Below, one piece after another: positions 56,227 through 64,000 of a stretch of DNA of 64,000 bases; the first letter of the stretch is position 1; every line of letters starts with the position of its first letter. Below the pieces are notes generated by a model that was given only the letters and a program-made list of their open reading frames with translations, did not search any database and was not told the origin of the DNA. The translations under genes were made by a program, and so were the position numbers. Source of the DNA: Candidatus Kirkpatrickella diaphorinae (GTDB taxonomy: Bacteria; Pseudomonadota; Alphaproteobacteria; Acetobacterales; Acetobacteraceae); NCBI RefSeq assembly GCF_025736875.1, contig NZ_CP107052.1, forward strand, positions 732,001 through 796,000. The letters are read 5' to 3'.

Positions 56227-58632
56227 ATGGCCTCGCACCGCTTTTCAGAAAATTCGACTTGGATCAGGACGGCGAAACGTCTCTGCGCGGCGACGCTGAT
56301 CGTCATGACGATCACCCTCCCCCAACGCTCTGTTGCGGACCCGACCGATAAAACGCCAACCGTGGTGGCCATGCCTTCCGGTTTCGGCTGGAGCACATCC
56401 GCCAAAGCGATTAATGACCGCATCGACTCCCTGCAGTCCGAAGCAAAGCGGCTGGAAAAGGCTTTCTCAGACGAGTCAGCCGCCCGAGGCAGTGAAAGCT
56501 ACGCGACCCTCGGTGATCGCGCGACATCTCTGGCGTCCAACGCTGCATCTCTTTCAGCGCAGATCAAATCATTCCAGACCATTTATGAGAGTTTCCTTGA
56601 AACCATCGGCAATACGGCAAGTGAAGGGGAAAGTGCTGACATCACCGCCCAGCGGAAAAATCTGAAATCCATCCTCGCTGATATCCGCTCCGCCTCCATT
56701 CAGTCGAAACTGCTTGAGCTTCAGGGGAAGCAGCTCAGCGCGAATATCCAGCGCCAGCTATCTCATAAGCAGTCAGCTTTATTGACGCAGAAAATCCCAT
56801 CCCCGGTGACACCGGATTACTGGGCGGGTCTGGCGGGGGAATTCAGCCAGATCCGCAGCGCCTTCGCGCCCGGGCATCATGGGCAATATGCTGGCGCACT
56901 GCATAAATTATGGTTGTGGCTGATCGGGCTTATCCTCACCGGCGCGGCGGCGGCAATGGCCTCACGATATAGCTATCGATATTTCCCCCGGTTTGAAGAC
57001 AGGCTGATCAACCGGGTCGGCGCGCCGCCAAAGGTGGCGGGAAGGCCGGTTTTCCTGTCTGTCATGCTTTCCGGATTGATCAGCGCGATTGTGGCGACCG
57101 TCTTATGGCAGCTTCTCTCGGTCGGGCTTTTTCGTGGCGCGGGTCAGCGCATCGCGGAAAGCCTTACCGGCTCCATCCCGCTTGCCGCCTTCCTGATTGG
57201 CGCTGTGCCGTTCTCGCTCAGTCATCTGGTGCCGACAGCCTCTGGTGAAACGCGGGAGCCCCATATTTACCGTCGTCACGTCTTTACCATTACCGCCTTC
57301 CTCATCATTCAGAGTTTCCTTTTTGCCGTCGCTGAGGAAAACGCCTTACCATTTTACACACGGCATCTGCTTGAAGGCGTTTTTGCCATCTTTGTGACAT
57401 TGTATCTTGTCGGGCTTTTCCGCCAGATGGACGGGATGCGGACAGAGCAGAGCCTTTTCTTCATGCCGTCCCTGCGCGGGATTGCTGTGATCGCGTCGAT
57501 CATCGCCTTGGTGGCCGTGCTGCTCGGCTATATGGTCTTTGCTTTCTTCATGGTCTCCAACCTGGTTTCCTTCGGGTTGGGTTGCGTCATCGTGCTGCTG
57601 CTCGGCCTGACCGTGAAGGAGCTGATTGCCTGGATCTTTGGTGCCAACGCGCCCCTCACACGACGTCTCTCCGCCCTTGGCGTTGGCAGTCGCCGCGTCG
57701 AGCAATTTGGTGTGGTCCTGAATTTTGTCCTGAATGTGCTGCTGGTGATCGTGCTTCTGTCGATCGCCCTGTCTGGCGGGCATTTTGACCTAGGTTCAAT
57801 CGGCACCCAGTTGCGGGGGCTTTTTGTTGGCCAGTCCTTCCACGGTTTCAGCCTGTCGCTCAATACGCTTCTGGTCTGTATCGCCTCGGTGGCCATTGCC
57901 TATTACGTCATTAATTATCTCAAGAGATGGCTGGAGGGAAAATTATTCCCGCTGACGCGGCTGGATGTCGGGACACGCTCCTCCATCACCAATGTCATGA
58001 CCTATGTGTTGTGGATTGCCGTCCTGCTTCTGGTTCTGACGGAGGCGGGCGTCGCCGTGCAGAACCTGACTTGGGTGGTCAGTGCGCTCTCCGTCGGTAT
58101 TGGTTTCGGCCTGCAATCCATTGTGCAGAATTTCGTCTCCGGCGTTATTCTTCTGGCTGAAAGGCCCATCCGCGTGGGTGACCTGGTGGAAATTGGCGGC
58201 GTCAAAGGCGATGTCAAGAAAATCAGCGTGCGTGCGACGGAGATCACTCTGGGTGATGGGTCCACAATGATCGTCCCGAATTCGCAATTCATCACGTCAA
58301 ATGTCCGCAATGCAACGATGGGCTCACCCATCAGCACCATGACGGCCAATGTCACGATTTCCACCAATGCTGATGCGGCAAAGGCGCAGAAAGTCCTGCT
58401 GGATATGATGCGGGAGAGAACCGACATCCTTCAGGACCCGGCCCCAGGCGTCTCCATCGCGTCGATCAGTGAAACGGGGATCACTTTGGCCCTGTCAGCC
58501 AAGCTGCTTTCCGTCCGTGATGCCGGTAATGTTACCAATGCCTTGATGCTGGATGCTTACGGCAATTTGAGGCGAGAGGGCATCCCCCTCGGCCAGCCGC
58601 CTGCGCAGTTCGGTGGCGCTACGGGGAACTGA
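56227..58632 (+). CDS. DUF3772 mechanosensitive channel, MscS family
   Basis: An 801-residue inner-membrane channel protein. A signal peptide (cleavage near SVADP) is followed by a periplasmic helical region of about 150 residues (60-210), part coiled-coil, matching DUF3772. About ten hydrophobic segments follow, then the MscS pore helix region (ALSVGIGFGLQSIVQNFVSGVILLAE, spread over residues 620-645) and the soluble beta and C-terminal domains (VGDLVEIGGVKGDVKKI). The pore helix has the Gly/Ala-rich and Gln/Asn features of MscS. It likely releases solutes under hypo-osmotic shock. Confidence 0.92.
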   Translation: MASHRFSENSTWIRTAKRLCAATLIVMTITLPQRSVADPTDKTPTVVAMPSGFGWSTSAKAINDRIDSLQSEAKRLEKAFSDESAARGSESYATLGDRATSLASNAASLSAQIKSFQTIYESFLETIGNTASEGESADITAQRKNLKSILADIRSASIQSKLLELQGKQLSANIQRQLSHKQSALLTQKIPSPVTPDYWAGLAGEFSQIRSAFAPGHHGQYAGALHKLWLWLIGLILTGAAAAMASRYSYRYFPRFEDRLINRVGAPPKVAGRPVFLSVMLSGLISAIVATVLWQLLSVGLFRGAGQRIAESLTGSIPLAAFLIGAVPFSLSHLVPTASGETREPHIYRRHVFTITAFLIIQSFLFAVAEENALPFYTRHLLEGVFAIFVTLYLVGLFRQMDGMRTEQSLFFMPSLRGIAVIASIIALVAVLLGYMVFAFFMVSNLVSFGLGCVIVLLLGLTVKELIAWIFGANAPLTRRLSALGVGSRRVEQFGVVLNFVLNVLLVIVLLSIALSGGHFDLGSIGTQLRGLFVGQSFHGFSLSLNTLLVCIASVAIAYYVINYLKRWLEGKLFPLTRLDVGTRSSITNVMTYVLWIAVLLLVLTEAGVAVQNLTWVVSALSVGIGFGLQSIVQNFVSGVILLAERPIRVGDLVEIGGVKGDVKKISVRATEITLGDGSTMIVPNSQFITSNVRNATMGSPISTMTANVTISTNADAAKAQKVLLDMMRERTDILQDPAPGVSIASISETGITLALSAKLLSVRDAGNVTNALMLDAYGNLRREGIPLGQPPAQFGGATGN

Positions 58633-58643
58633 TCAAACCTTTA

Positions 58644-58671
58644 AGGGACGCCCTGTCTGCGGGGCGGCCCT
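58644..58671. terminator. bidirectional hairpin between the channel and hydroxylase genes
   Basis: AGGG-AC-GCCC (58644-58653) pairs with GGGC-GG-CCCT (58662-58671) around an 8-base loop with a small internal loop. It fills the 38-base gap between convergent genes, and its end covers the hydroxylase stop. Confidence 0.45.
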
Positions 58672-59878
58672 AATGGTCAGAGAGCACTCGGGCCACGAAA
58701 CGTTTGAGCGGGTTGCTGTTCTGGGCGAATTGCAATGTCGCCTCCCGTAATTTCAGGCTCAGGGGGGCATCCCGCGTATAAAGCGTTGCGATCGCATTTG
58801 TGGCCGCGAAAAGCGGCATCGTATCCCGACGATGAGCCATTTCAAACTGGCGCAACAAACGCGGCTCCCCCGGGTCACCCGCGCCATCCGCGATTTTCCG
58901 GGCGAGGGTTTCCTGCCCCTTCAGGCCGAAATTGAAACCATGCGCCGTGATCGGGTGCATCCCCACCGCCGCATCGCCAATCAAGGCAAAACGCGCCGCC
59001 CGGAAACGATGAGCATAGACGGCTTTAAGGGGATAGGTGCAGCGCGCACTGACGAGATCAATCGCGCCCAACTGGCCCTGTAAACGCTGCGCAATATCGT
59101 TCACGAAATCAGGCGCCGCCATATGGGCCAATCGGCTGATATCATCCGGCTTGAGTGTCAGAACCAGCGATGAGCAGTCACGCCCATCTGCGCTCTTCTC
59201 TCCCACGGGCAAAAAGGCCAGTGTCTGTCCCTCATCAAACCATTGCGTGGCAATATCGTGGTGGGGGCGGGTGTGGCTGAGGCGGCAGACAAGAATATGC
59301 CGCCGAAAATCATGGGTGACGGCCCCGATCCCGCGTTGCGCACGCGCGCGGGAGAAGCGCCCATCAGCCGCCACAATCAGGCGCGCATGGAAGCGCCGCC
59401 CGTCATCGAGGTCCATATGGGCCTCTTCAGCATGTGCGCCGCTGCGCAAAGCGTCTTTCCCGCAAATGACAGTAATGTTTTCGCGCTTCCTGACCTCTTC
59501 ATAGAGGGCTTTGCGGATAACGTGATGGGCGACAAGATAGCCTAACGGTGCGCGCTCTTCCGACGGTGTGTCCATGGACTCAAATGAAAGAAGCTTCCGC
59601 GCCGCGCGTGCGGCATCATGCCCGGATAAAATATCAGCGCGTTGAAGGGGTGTGACCTGGGACAGCGCGAAATGCGGCCAAACATTGTAATCTTTAAGCC
59701 AGGCGATGGTGTGGTGCGTCAAAGCGAGTTCCCGCCCGTCAAAGCGAGGATTTTCCAACGCGGTTTCCGGCGCCTGCTCAATCACCGCGACATGGAAGCC
59801 GAGACGATCCATCGATAATGCACAGGACAGGCCCGCCGCGCCCCCACCGATGATGACGATGTCAAATTCCGTATTCAC
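58670..59878 (-). CDS. ubiM: FAD-dependent aromatic hydroxylase, UbiH/UbiM family (ubiquinone biosynthesis)
   Basis: A 402-residue flavoprotein monooxygenase. The FAD motif IIGGGAAGLSCALS begins at residue 9. FDGRELALTH near 46 is a signature I associate with the UbiM subgroup, and the DG and GD motifs (VAADGRFSRARAQ; ALIGDAAVGMHPITAHGFNFGL) complete the PHBH-like fold. UbiM hydroxylates positions of the ubiquinone ring in place of UbiH/UbiF; which position it acts on is not readable. Symbol given with moderate confidence. The stop is overlapped by 4 bases with the start of the gene upstream in transcription order, a nitroreductase, so they form one unit. Confidence 0.85.
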   Translation of the reverse strand: MNTEFDIVIIGGGAAGLSCALSMDRLGFHVAVIEQAPETALENPRFDGRELALTHHTIAWLKDYNVWPHFALSQVTPLQRADILSGHDAARAARKLLSFESMDTPSEERAPLGYLVAHHVIRKALYEEVRKRENITVICGKDALRSGAHAEEAHMDLDDGRRFHARLIVAADGRFSRARAQRGIGAVTHDFRRHILVCRLSHTRPHHDIATQWFDEGQTLAFLPVGEKSADGRDCSSLVLTLKPDDISRLAHMAAPDFVNDIAQRLQGQLGAIDLVSARCTYPLKAVYAHRFRAARFALIGDAAVGMHPITAHGFNFGLKGQETLARKIADGAGDPGEPRLLRQFEMAHRRDTMPLFAATNAIATLYTRDAPLSLKLREATLQFAQNSNPLKRFVARVLSDH

Positions 59879-60477
59879 TTATCCGCTCCAAACGCGACAG
59901 GATCACCCTTCCAGCGCGCGTGATACAGGTCGATATCCGGCCTTTTTGTTTCAGATGCGCGTCCCTCGACCGTGCCTACCTGCAGGAAACCTGCGATTTT
60001 CTGATGACGGGTCAAGCCGAGCTTTTCACGGAATATCTCATCATTCTGGAAAGCGCCGGAAACCCACATGCCGCCGAAACCCTCAGCATGCAAAGCATTT
60101 AGCACGTTCATCGCGCCCGCCGCCACGGCCATGACCTGTTCATCAACCGGGATTTTGGCATTCGGGTGCAGGTCCATACCCAGAATGATCGTCATCGGGA
60201 CCTCCGCGTAACGAGCCCGCTTTTTTTCAAGCTTGGCGGACTTCACTTCCGGGTCCGTCCTGCGCATCGCCGCCACCAGCAATTCGGCAAATGCCGCGCG
60301 ATGCTTGCCCGCCACGGTGATGAAACGCCAGGGGCGCATCCGCCCATGATCCGGCGCGCGCAGGGACGTTGAGAGGATCTGCATGAGCACAGACCCTTTC
60401 GGCGCCGGCGCGTCGAGCCGATCTGTCGAGGTGCGACTCAGCAGAACCTCCATCGCCTTGTTTTTACCCGGCATCAC
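59875..60477 (-). CDS. nitroreductase family protein (YdjA-like)
   Basis: A 200-residue FMN oxidoreductase of the small YdjA class. The N-terminus LLSRTSTDRLDAPAP, then LRAPDHGRMRPWRFI with the FMN-contacting Arg residues, and GFGGMWVSGAF near 135 are diagnostic. It may reduce nitroaromatics or quinones with NAD(P)H. Its stop overlaps the start of the hydroxylase gene by 4 bases, so both are translated together. The pairing hints at a flavin-linked ubiquinone or detoxification role. Confidence 0.9.
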   Translation of the reverse strand: MMPGKNKAMEVLLSRTSTDRLDAPAPKGSVLMQILSTSLRAPDHGRMRPWRFITVAGKHRAAFAELLVAAMRRTDPEVKSAKLEKKRARYAEVPMTIILGMDLHPNAKIPVDEQVMAVAAGAMNVLNALHAEGFGGMWVSGAFQNDEIFREKLGLTRHQKIAGFLQVGTVEGRASETKRPDIDLYHARWKGDPVAFGADK

Positions 60478-60581
60478 ACCCTCCCGCCTGATGAAGCCGG
60501 GGGCAGTCTAGCACGAACTCATTTTTACGCGAGTGTTGGAAGGACTTTGCATGGGGGTGGGTAATCGGCTAAACACGGAAC

Positions 60582-61178
60582 ATGGAAAATGCTCGACAAA
60601 AAATGGTGAAGCGCAAGACGCGTGAGACGGATATCCACGTCTCCATCGATATTGACGGTCAAGGGGTCGGTGACATCGATACAGGTATCGGTTTCTTCGA
60701 TCATATGCTCGTCACGCTTGCCAAACATGCGGCCTTTGATCTGAGCGTTCGATGCCATGGAGACCTTCAGATCGATGGACATCACACGGTTGAGGATGTC
60801 GGCATCGCTTTGGGCAAGGCATTTTCAGAGGCATTAGGCGATAAAAAAGGTGTCACCCGCTTTGGCCATGCCCTTGTCCCTTTGGATGAGGCGTTGTCAG
60901 AAGTGGTGATTGACCTCTCCGGACGGCCCTTTCTCGCCTTTAACATGGCTTTCAGCCGCGACAGGATTGGTGAGCTTGATACGGACCTCCTGGAGGAATT
61001 TTACCGTGCCTTCGCGATGAGTGCGGCCTTGACGCTGCACGTCAGTAAAAGATGCGGTAAAAATGACCATCATATTGCGGAGAGCGGTTTCAAAGCCTTC
61101 GCGCGGGCATTGCGCATGGCTTGCGCCCATGACCCCCGGGCGGGCGAGGCCGTTCCCTCAACCAAGGGCAGTCTCTAA
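60582..61178 (+). CDS. hisB: imidazoleglycerol-phosphate dehydratase
   Basis: Catalyses step 6 of histidine synthesis, IGP to imidazole acetol-phosphate, using manganese. The 198-residue monofunctional form shows the two metal motifs DGHHTVED near 66 and NDHHIAES near 164, with GFFDHML near 37. It heads the his cluster here, divergent from the nitroreductase by about 100 bases. No fused phosphatase domain is present. Confidence 0.97.
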   Translation: MENARQKMVKRKTRETDIHVSIDIDGQGVGDIDTGIGFFDHMLVTLAKHAAFDLSVRCHGDLQIDGHHTVEDVGIALGKAFSEALGDKKGVTRFGHALVPLDEALSEVVIDLSGRPFLAFNMAFSRDRIGELDTDLLEEFYRAFAMSAALTLHVSKRCGKNDHHIAESGFKAFARALRMACAHDPRAGEAVPSTKGSL

Positions 61179-61261
61179 AGGAGTTCGTCGCCGCTGCATC
61201 GATTTGCCTTGCTGAAATTCAAGAGGGTTTTATGTTCGATGCGCGAAGATTTGAGAATGGT

Positions 61262-61921
61262 ATGAAACAGAAAATAGTCGTGGTTGACCATAATGGTGGC
61301 AATCTGGCTTCTGCTTCCAAGTCCGTCGCTTATGCAGCGCAAAAAGCGGGTTTGGAAATTGACGTGATCATCAGTGGTGATCCTGACGACATCATGACAG
61401 CGGACCGTCTGGTCCTCCCCGGGCAAGGTGCTTTTAATCATTGCGCCAAAGCCGTGCAGGGGCCGCTCCTAACCGCGCTCCATGCCGCGACAGAGGCGGG
61501 GACGCCCTATCTCGGTATCTGTGTCGGGATGCAGCTCATGGCCGCGCGCGGTCTGGAACATGGTGAGACGACCGGGTTCGGGTGGATACGCGGCACGGTT
61601 GACATCATGTCGGAAGTGCGCGCGGCGGGCCTTCGCCTGCCCCATATGGGCTGGAACGACCTCGAATTTGAACCGGACGCCCACCCCCTGCTCCGCAATA
61701 TCGCGCCGGGGGAGCATGGTTATTTCGTGCACTCTTATGCCTTGCAGGATTATGACCCGGCGGATGTCATCGCCAGCACGACATATGGCGGGAAGGTCCC
61801 CGCGATCGTCGCGCGCGGCAATCGTTGCGGTACGCAGTTCCATGTTGAGAAGAGCCAGCATGTCGGGATTCAGTTCCTGATCAATTTCCTGACATGGTCA
61901 CCGACGAACATGGCGGCCTAA
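61262..61921 (+). CDS. hisH: imidazole glycerol phosphate synthase, glutaminase subunit
   Basis: Class I glutamine amidotransferase that feeds ammonia to HisF. The 219-residue protein has VVVDHNGGNLASASK at the N-terminus, the nucleophile Cys in YLGICVGMQLM near 79, and the catalytic His-Glu pair in FHVEKSQ near 199. I start it at 61262 because homologues begin with this strand. However, an ATG at 61232 has a better Shine-Dalgarno (AAGAGGG), so a 10-residue N-terminal extension is possible. Confidence 0.95.
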   Translation: MKQKIVVVDHNGGNLASASKSVAYAAQKAGLEIDVIISGDPDDIMTADRLVLPGQGAFNHCAKAVQGPLLTALHAATEAGTPYLGICVGMQLMAARGLEHGETTGFGWIRGTVDIMSEVRAAGLRLPHMGWNDLEFEPDAHPLLRNIAPGEHGYFVHSYALQDYDPADVIASTTYGGKVPAIVARGNRCGTQFHVEKSQHVGIQFLINFLTWSPTNMAA

Positions 61922-61960
61922 TAGGCGCTTTTTCCGCAACTCATTACAAATCAGGTTTTT

Positions 61961-62716
61961 ATGCCCAGGCAATCTCTCACAATTTACCCGGCGATCGATC
62001 TTAAAAACGGGCGGTGCGTGCGCCTGCGTCAGGGGGAAATGGACTCGGCAACGGCCTATGCGGATGACCCGGCTTTGCAGGCCGCCGCGTTCCAGAAGGC
62101 GGGATGCCGTTACCTGCATGTCGTGGATCTGGATGGCGCTTTTGAAGGGGTCTCCCGCAATTCCGAGGCGATCCGGCGCATTCTTGATGCTGTGGATATG
62201 AAGGTTCAGCTTGGCGGCGGCATCCGAACCCTTGAATCGATTGCGGCATGGCTGGAATTGGGGATCTCCCGCGTCATACTTGGTTCCATCGCCGTTAAAA
62301 ACCCGGAGCTTGTGCGGGAGGCATGTCAGAAATTTCCGGGGCGGATTGTTGCGGGGATTGATGCGCGGCGGGGGCGCGTCGCAACCGAAGGCTGGGCGGA
62401 TGAAAGTGACCTTTCCGTGGCGGATATCGCCCTCAAAATGCAGGATGCAGGTGTCGCGGCCGTCATTTTCACGGAGATCACGCGGGATGGCATGATGTCC
62501 GGCATTGATATTCCGCAGACAATGGCCCTCGCCCAGCAACTGACCATCCCTGTCATCGCCAGTGGCGGCGTCGGCGCCCTGACGCATCTGCGCGCGCTTC
62601 AGGATGCGTGCCTGACGGCCCCGAATATTGAAGGGGTGATCATCGGGCGCGCGCTTTACGAGAATTGCTTCACGATTGACGAAGCACGCCAGTTATTAGG
62701 CAGCGCCCATGCTTAA
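61961..62716 (+). CDS. hisA: ProFAR isomerase
   Basis: A 251-residue (beta/alpha)8 enzyme that isomerises ProFAR to PRFAR. Catalytic Asp lies in [14 protein letters not shown] near 13 and the second Asp in [10 protein letters not shown] near 172. The half-barrel repeat is visible in [10 protein letters not shown] and ASGGVGAL. It overlaps hisF by 8 bases. Confidence 0.97.
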   Translation: MPRQSLTIYPAIDLKNGRCVRLRQGEMDSATAYADDPALQAAAFQKAGCRYLHVVDLDGAFEGVSRNSEAIRRILDAVDMKVQLGGGIRTLESIAAWLELGISRVILGSIAVKNPELVREACQKFPGRIVAGIDARRGRVATEGWADESDLSVADIALKMQDAGVAAVIFTEITRDGMMSGIDIPQTMALAQQLTIPVIASGGVGALTHLRALQDACLTAPNIEGVIIGRALYENCFTIDEARQLLGSAHA

Positions 62717-63488
62717 ACTGCGTGTCATCCCGTGTCTCGATGTCGCCAATGGGCGCGTTGTGAAGGGCGTCAATTTCGTCTCCCTTCGCGATGCGGGGGA
62801 CCCGGTGGAGCAGGCGGCCATTTATGACGCGGCCGGAGCGGATGAATTGACCTTCCTTGACATCACCGCCACGTCGGACCAGCGTGACACATTGCTGGAC
62901 CTCGTCAGCCGCGTGGCGTCACGTGTGTTTCTGCCCTTCACGGTAGGGGGTGGCGTGCGTACAAGTGAGGATATGCGTCGGCTCCTCCTCGCCGGGGCGG
63001 ATAAATGTGCTGTCAATTCGGCCGCCATCAAACGGCCTGAACTCATCAGCGAGGGGGCGTCACGCTTCGGCGCGCAATGTATTGTCTGCGCCATTGATGC
63101 GCGCGCGTCCGCGCCTGGCAAATGGGAGGTCTTTACCCATGGCGGGCGGAAAGGCACGGGCATTGATGCTGTCGCCTGGGCGGCGGAAGCCGCGCGGCGT
63201 GGGGCTGGCGAAATTTTACTGACCAGTATGGACCGCGACGGCACGCGGGAAGGTTTCGATATTGACCTGCTCCATGCTGTTTCCCGTCAGGTCGAGGTGC
63301 CGGTCATTGCTTCAGGCGGGGTCGGGTCGGCCCGGCATTTCGTTGAGGCGGCGCAGGCCGGGGCGGGCGCGATGCTGGCGGCCAGTGTCTTTCATTTTGG
63401 TGACCTGACAATCACCGATGTGAAACACGCCTTACATCAGGCGGGTTTGCCTGTCAGGATGGATCCTGCATCCCACCCGGGCGCTTAA
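62709..63488 (+). CDS. hisF: imidazole glycerol phosphate synthase, cyclase subunit
   Basis: Uses PRFAR and the ammonia from HisH to make IGP and AICAR. The 259-residue barrel has catalytic Asp11 ([14 protein letters not shown]) and the second Asp in VCAIDAR near 131, plus [15 protein letters not shown] and [11 protein letters not shown]. It starts within the end of hisA, as expected for coupled translation. Confidence 0.98.
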   Translation: MLKLRVIPCLDVANGRVVKGVNFVSLRDAGDPVEQAAIYDAAGADELTFLDITATSDQRDTLLDLVSRVASRVFLPFTVGGGVRTSEDMRRLLLAGADKCAVNSAAIKRPELISEGASRFGAQCIVCAIDARASAPGKWEVFTHGGRKGTGIDAVAWAAEAARRGAGEILLTSMDRDGTREGFDIDLLHAVSRQVEVPVIASGGVGSARHFVEAAQAGAGAMLAASVFHFGDLTITDVKHALHQAGLPVRMDPASHPGA

Positions 63489-63520
63489 CAAGACGATTGA
63501 CGGTTTCAAGGAGAGCAATT

Positions 63521-63991
63521 GTGGCCCTTTCATCAGGCAAATCGACGCGTACAGCGTCAGGCGTGAAGAAATCCCGCACGAAGAAAGCTTCAGGCAAGAA
63601 GAAAGTCGCCTCTGTTTTGCTGGAAATAGAGAAAGGCCAACTGGATCGCGCAGGCGATAACATCACAGCCGCCGTGCTCGATCGATTGCATGAGACCGTG
63701 CTTTCACGTCGCGGGACCGACCCATCCCTGAGCCATTCCGCCCGGTTATTGTCGCGCGGGCGCAAAAAAATCGCGCAGAAATTTGGGGAAGAGGCGGTTG
63801 AGTGCCTCATCGAAGCCGTGGCAGGCAGTGCGAATGAGCTGGTGAGTGAGAGTGCTGACGTGCTCTATCATCTCATCGTGCTCTGGGTCGATGCCGGGAT
63901 TGCCCCGCAGGAAATCTGGCAGGAGCTTCAGCGCCGTGAAGCCATGAGCGGCATCGCTGAGAAAGCATCCCGTGTGGAAAAACCTGCTTGA
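63521..63991 (+). CDS. hisE: phosphoribosyl-ATP diphosphatase with basic N-terminal extension
   Basis: Hydrolyses phosphoribosyl-ATP to phosphoribosyl-AMP, step 2 of histidine synthesis. The all-helical MazG-like core begins near residue 50 ([14 protein letters not shown]) and has [13 protein letters not shown] and [13 protein letters not shown] with the metal-binding Glu/Asp residues. The first 40 or so residues are unusual: Ser/Thr/Lys-rich ([20 protein letters not shown]), absent from a typical 105-110 residue HisE. The start is GTG at 63521 with AAGGAG seven bases before it, so the extension is translated. It lies 32 bases after hisF. Confidence 0.93.
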   Translation: MALSSGKSTRTASGVKKSRTKKASGKKKVASVLLEIEKGQLDRAGDNITAAVLDRLHETVLSRRGTDPSLSHSARLLSRGRKKIAQKFGEEAVECLIEAVAGSANELVSESADVLYHLIVLWVDAGIAPQEIWQELQRREAMSGIAEKASRVEKPA

Positions 63992-64000
63992 CCGAAAGTT

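Overview
The window looks like chromosomal core sequence from an alphaproteobacterium, most likely an acetic acid bacterium (Acetobacteraceae). This is inferred from gene content and order: guaB-rsmB, metX-metW, DUF2849-cysI-DUF934, cvpA-purF and hisB-hisH-hisA-hisF-hisE, a high density of TonB receptors and efflux pumps, and sugar/polyol modules. No rRNA, tRNA, CRISPR array, insertion sequence or phage gene was recognised. The genus cannot be fixed from the sequence alone.

Layout. 1-4.7 kb: the 5' part of rsmB, guaB and clpB, all on the minus strand. 4.9-7.8 kb: a sugar-porter permease and an AGE-family sugar isomerase. 7.8-10.1 kb: purH and an exported protein of unknown function. 10.2-14.4 kb: an EmrA/EmrB/outer-membrane-factor efflux operon. 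14.9-20.4 kb: a TonB receptor, then an FGGY pentulose kinase with an SDR dehydrogenase (a probable pentitol route). 20.5-24.7 kb: glutathione transferase, DEAD-box helicase, metW and metX. 25.1-28.0 kb: wrbA, NAD kinase and an MFS permease.

28.1-32.7 kb: a translationally coupled set of TonB receptor, APH-fold kinase and PnuC-type channel, followed by a GtrA protein. It reads as an uptake-and-phosphorylation-trapping system for a vitamin-like compound; thiamine is my best guess, and no TPP riboswitch is visible. 32.8-39.7 kb: alaS, beta-carbonic anhydrase, a secreted EEP-fold hydrolase and the sulfite reductase operon. 39.7-44.0 kb: a dihydroxyacetone-kinase-like protein, an RpiB-like and a TIM-like isomerase, and a divergent DeoR regulator. 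Together these match the tetrulose route L-erythrulose to L-erythrulose-1-P to D-erythrulose-4-P to D-erythrose-4-P. That would suit an organism that oxidises erythritol to erythrulose in the periplasm.

44.0-51.4 kb: a zinc alcohol dehydrogenase and a complete RND pump operon with a small exported protein at its end. 51.7-55.0 kb: purF, cvpA, a basic protein of unknown function, an SMR pump and a small unknown protein. 55.1-64.0 kb: pyrD, a DUF3772 mechanosensitive channel, a UbiM/UbiH-type hydroxylase with a nitroreductase, and hisBHAFE. Most gene ends have GC-rich hairpins; only two have classical poly-T or A/T-flanked intrinsic terminators.

The best candidates for under-described biology are the receptor-kinase-channel operon, the tetrulose operon with its internal terminator, promoter and paired operator-like repeats, and the switchable leader hairpins upstream of wrbA.
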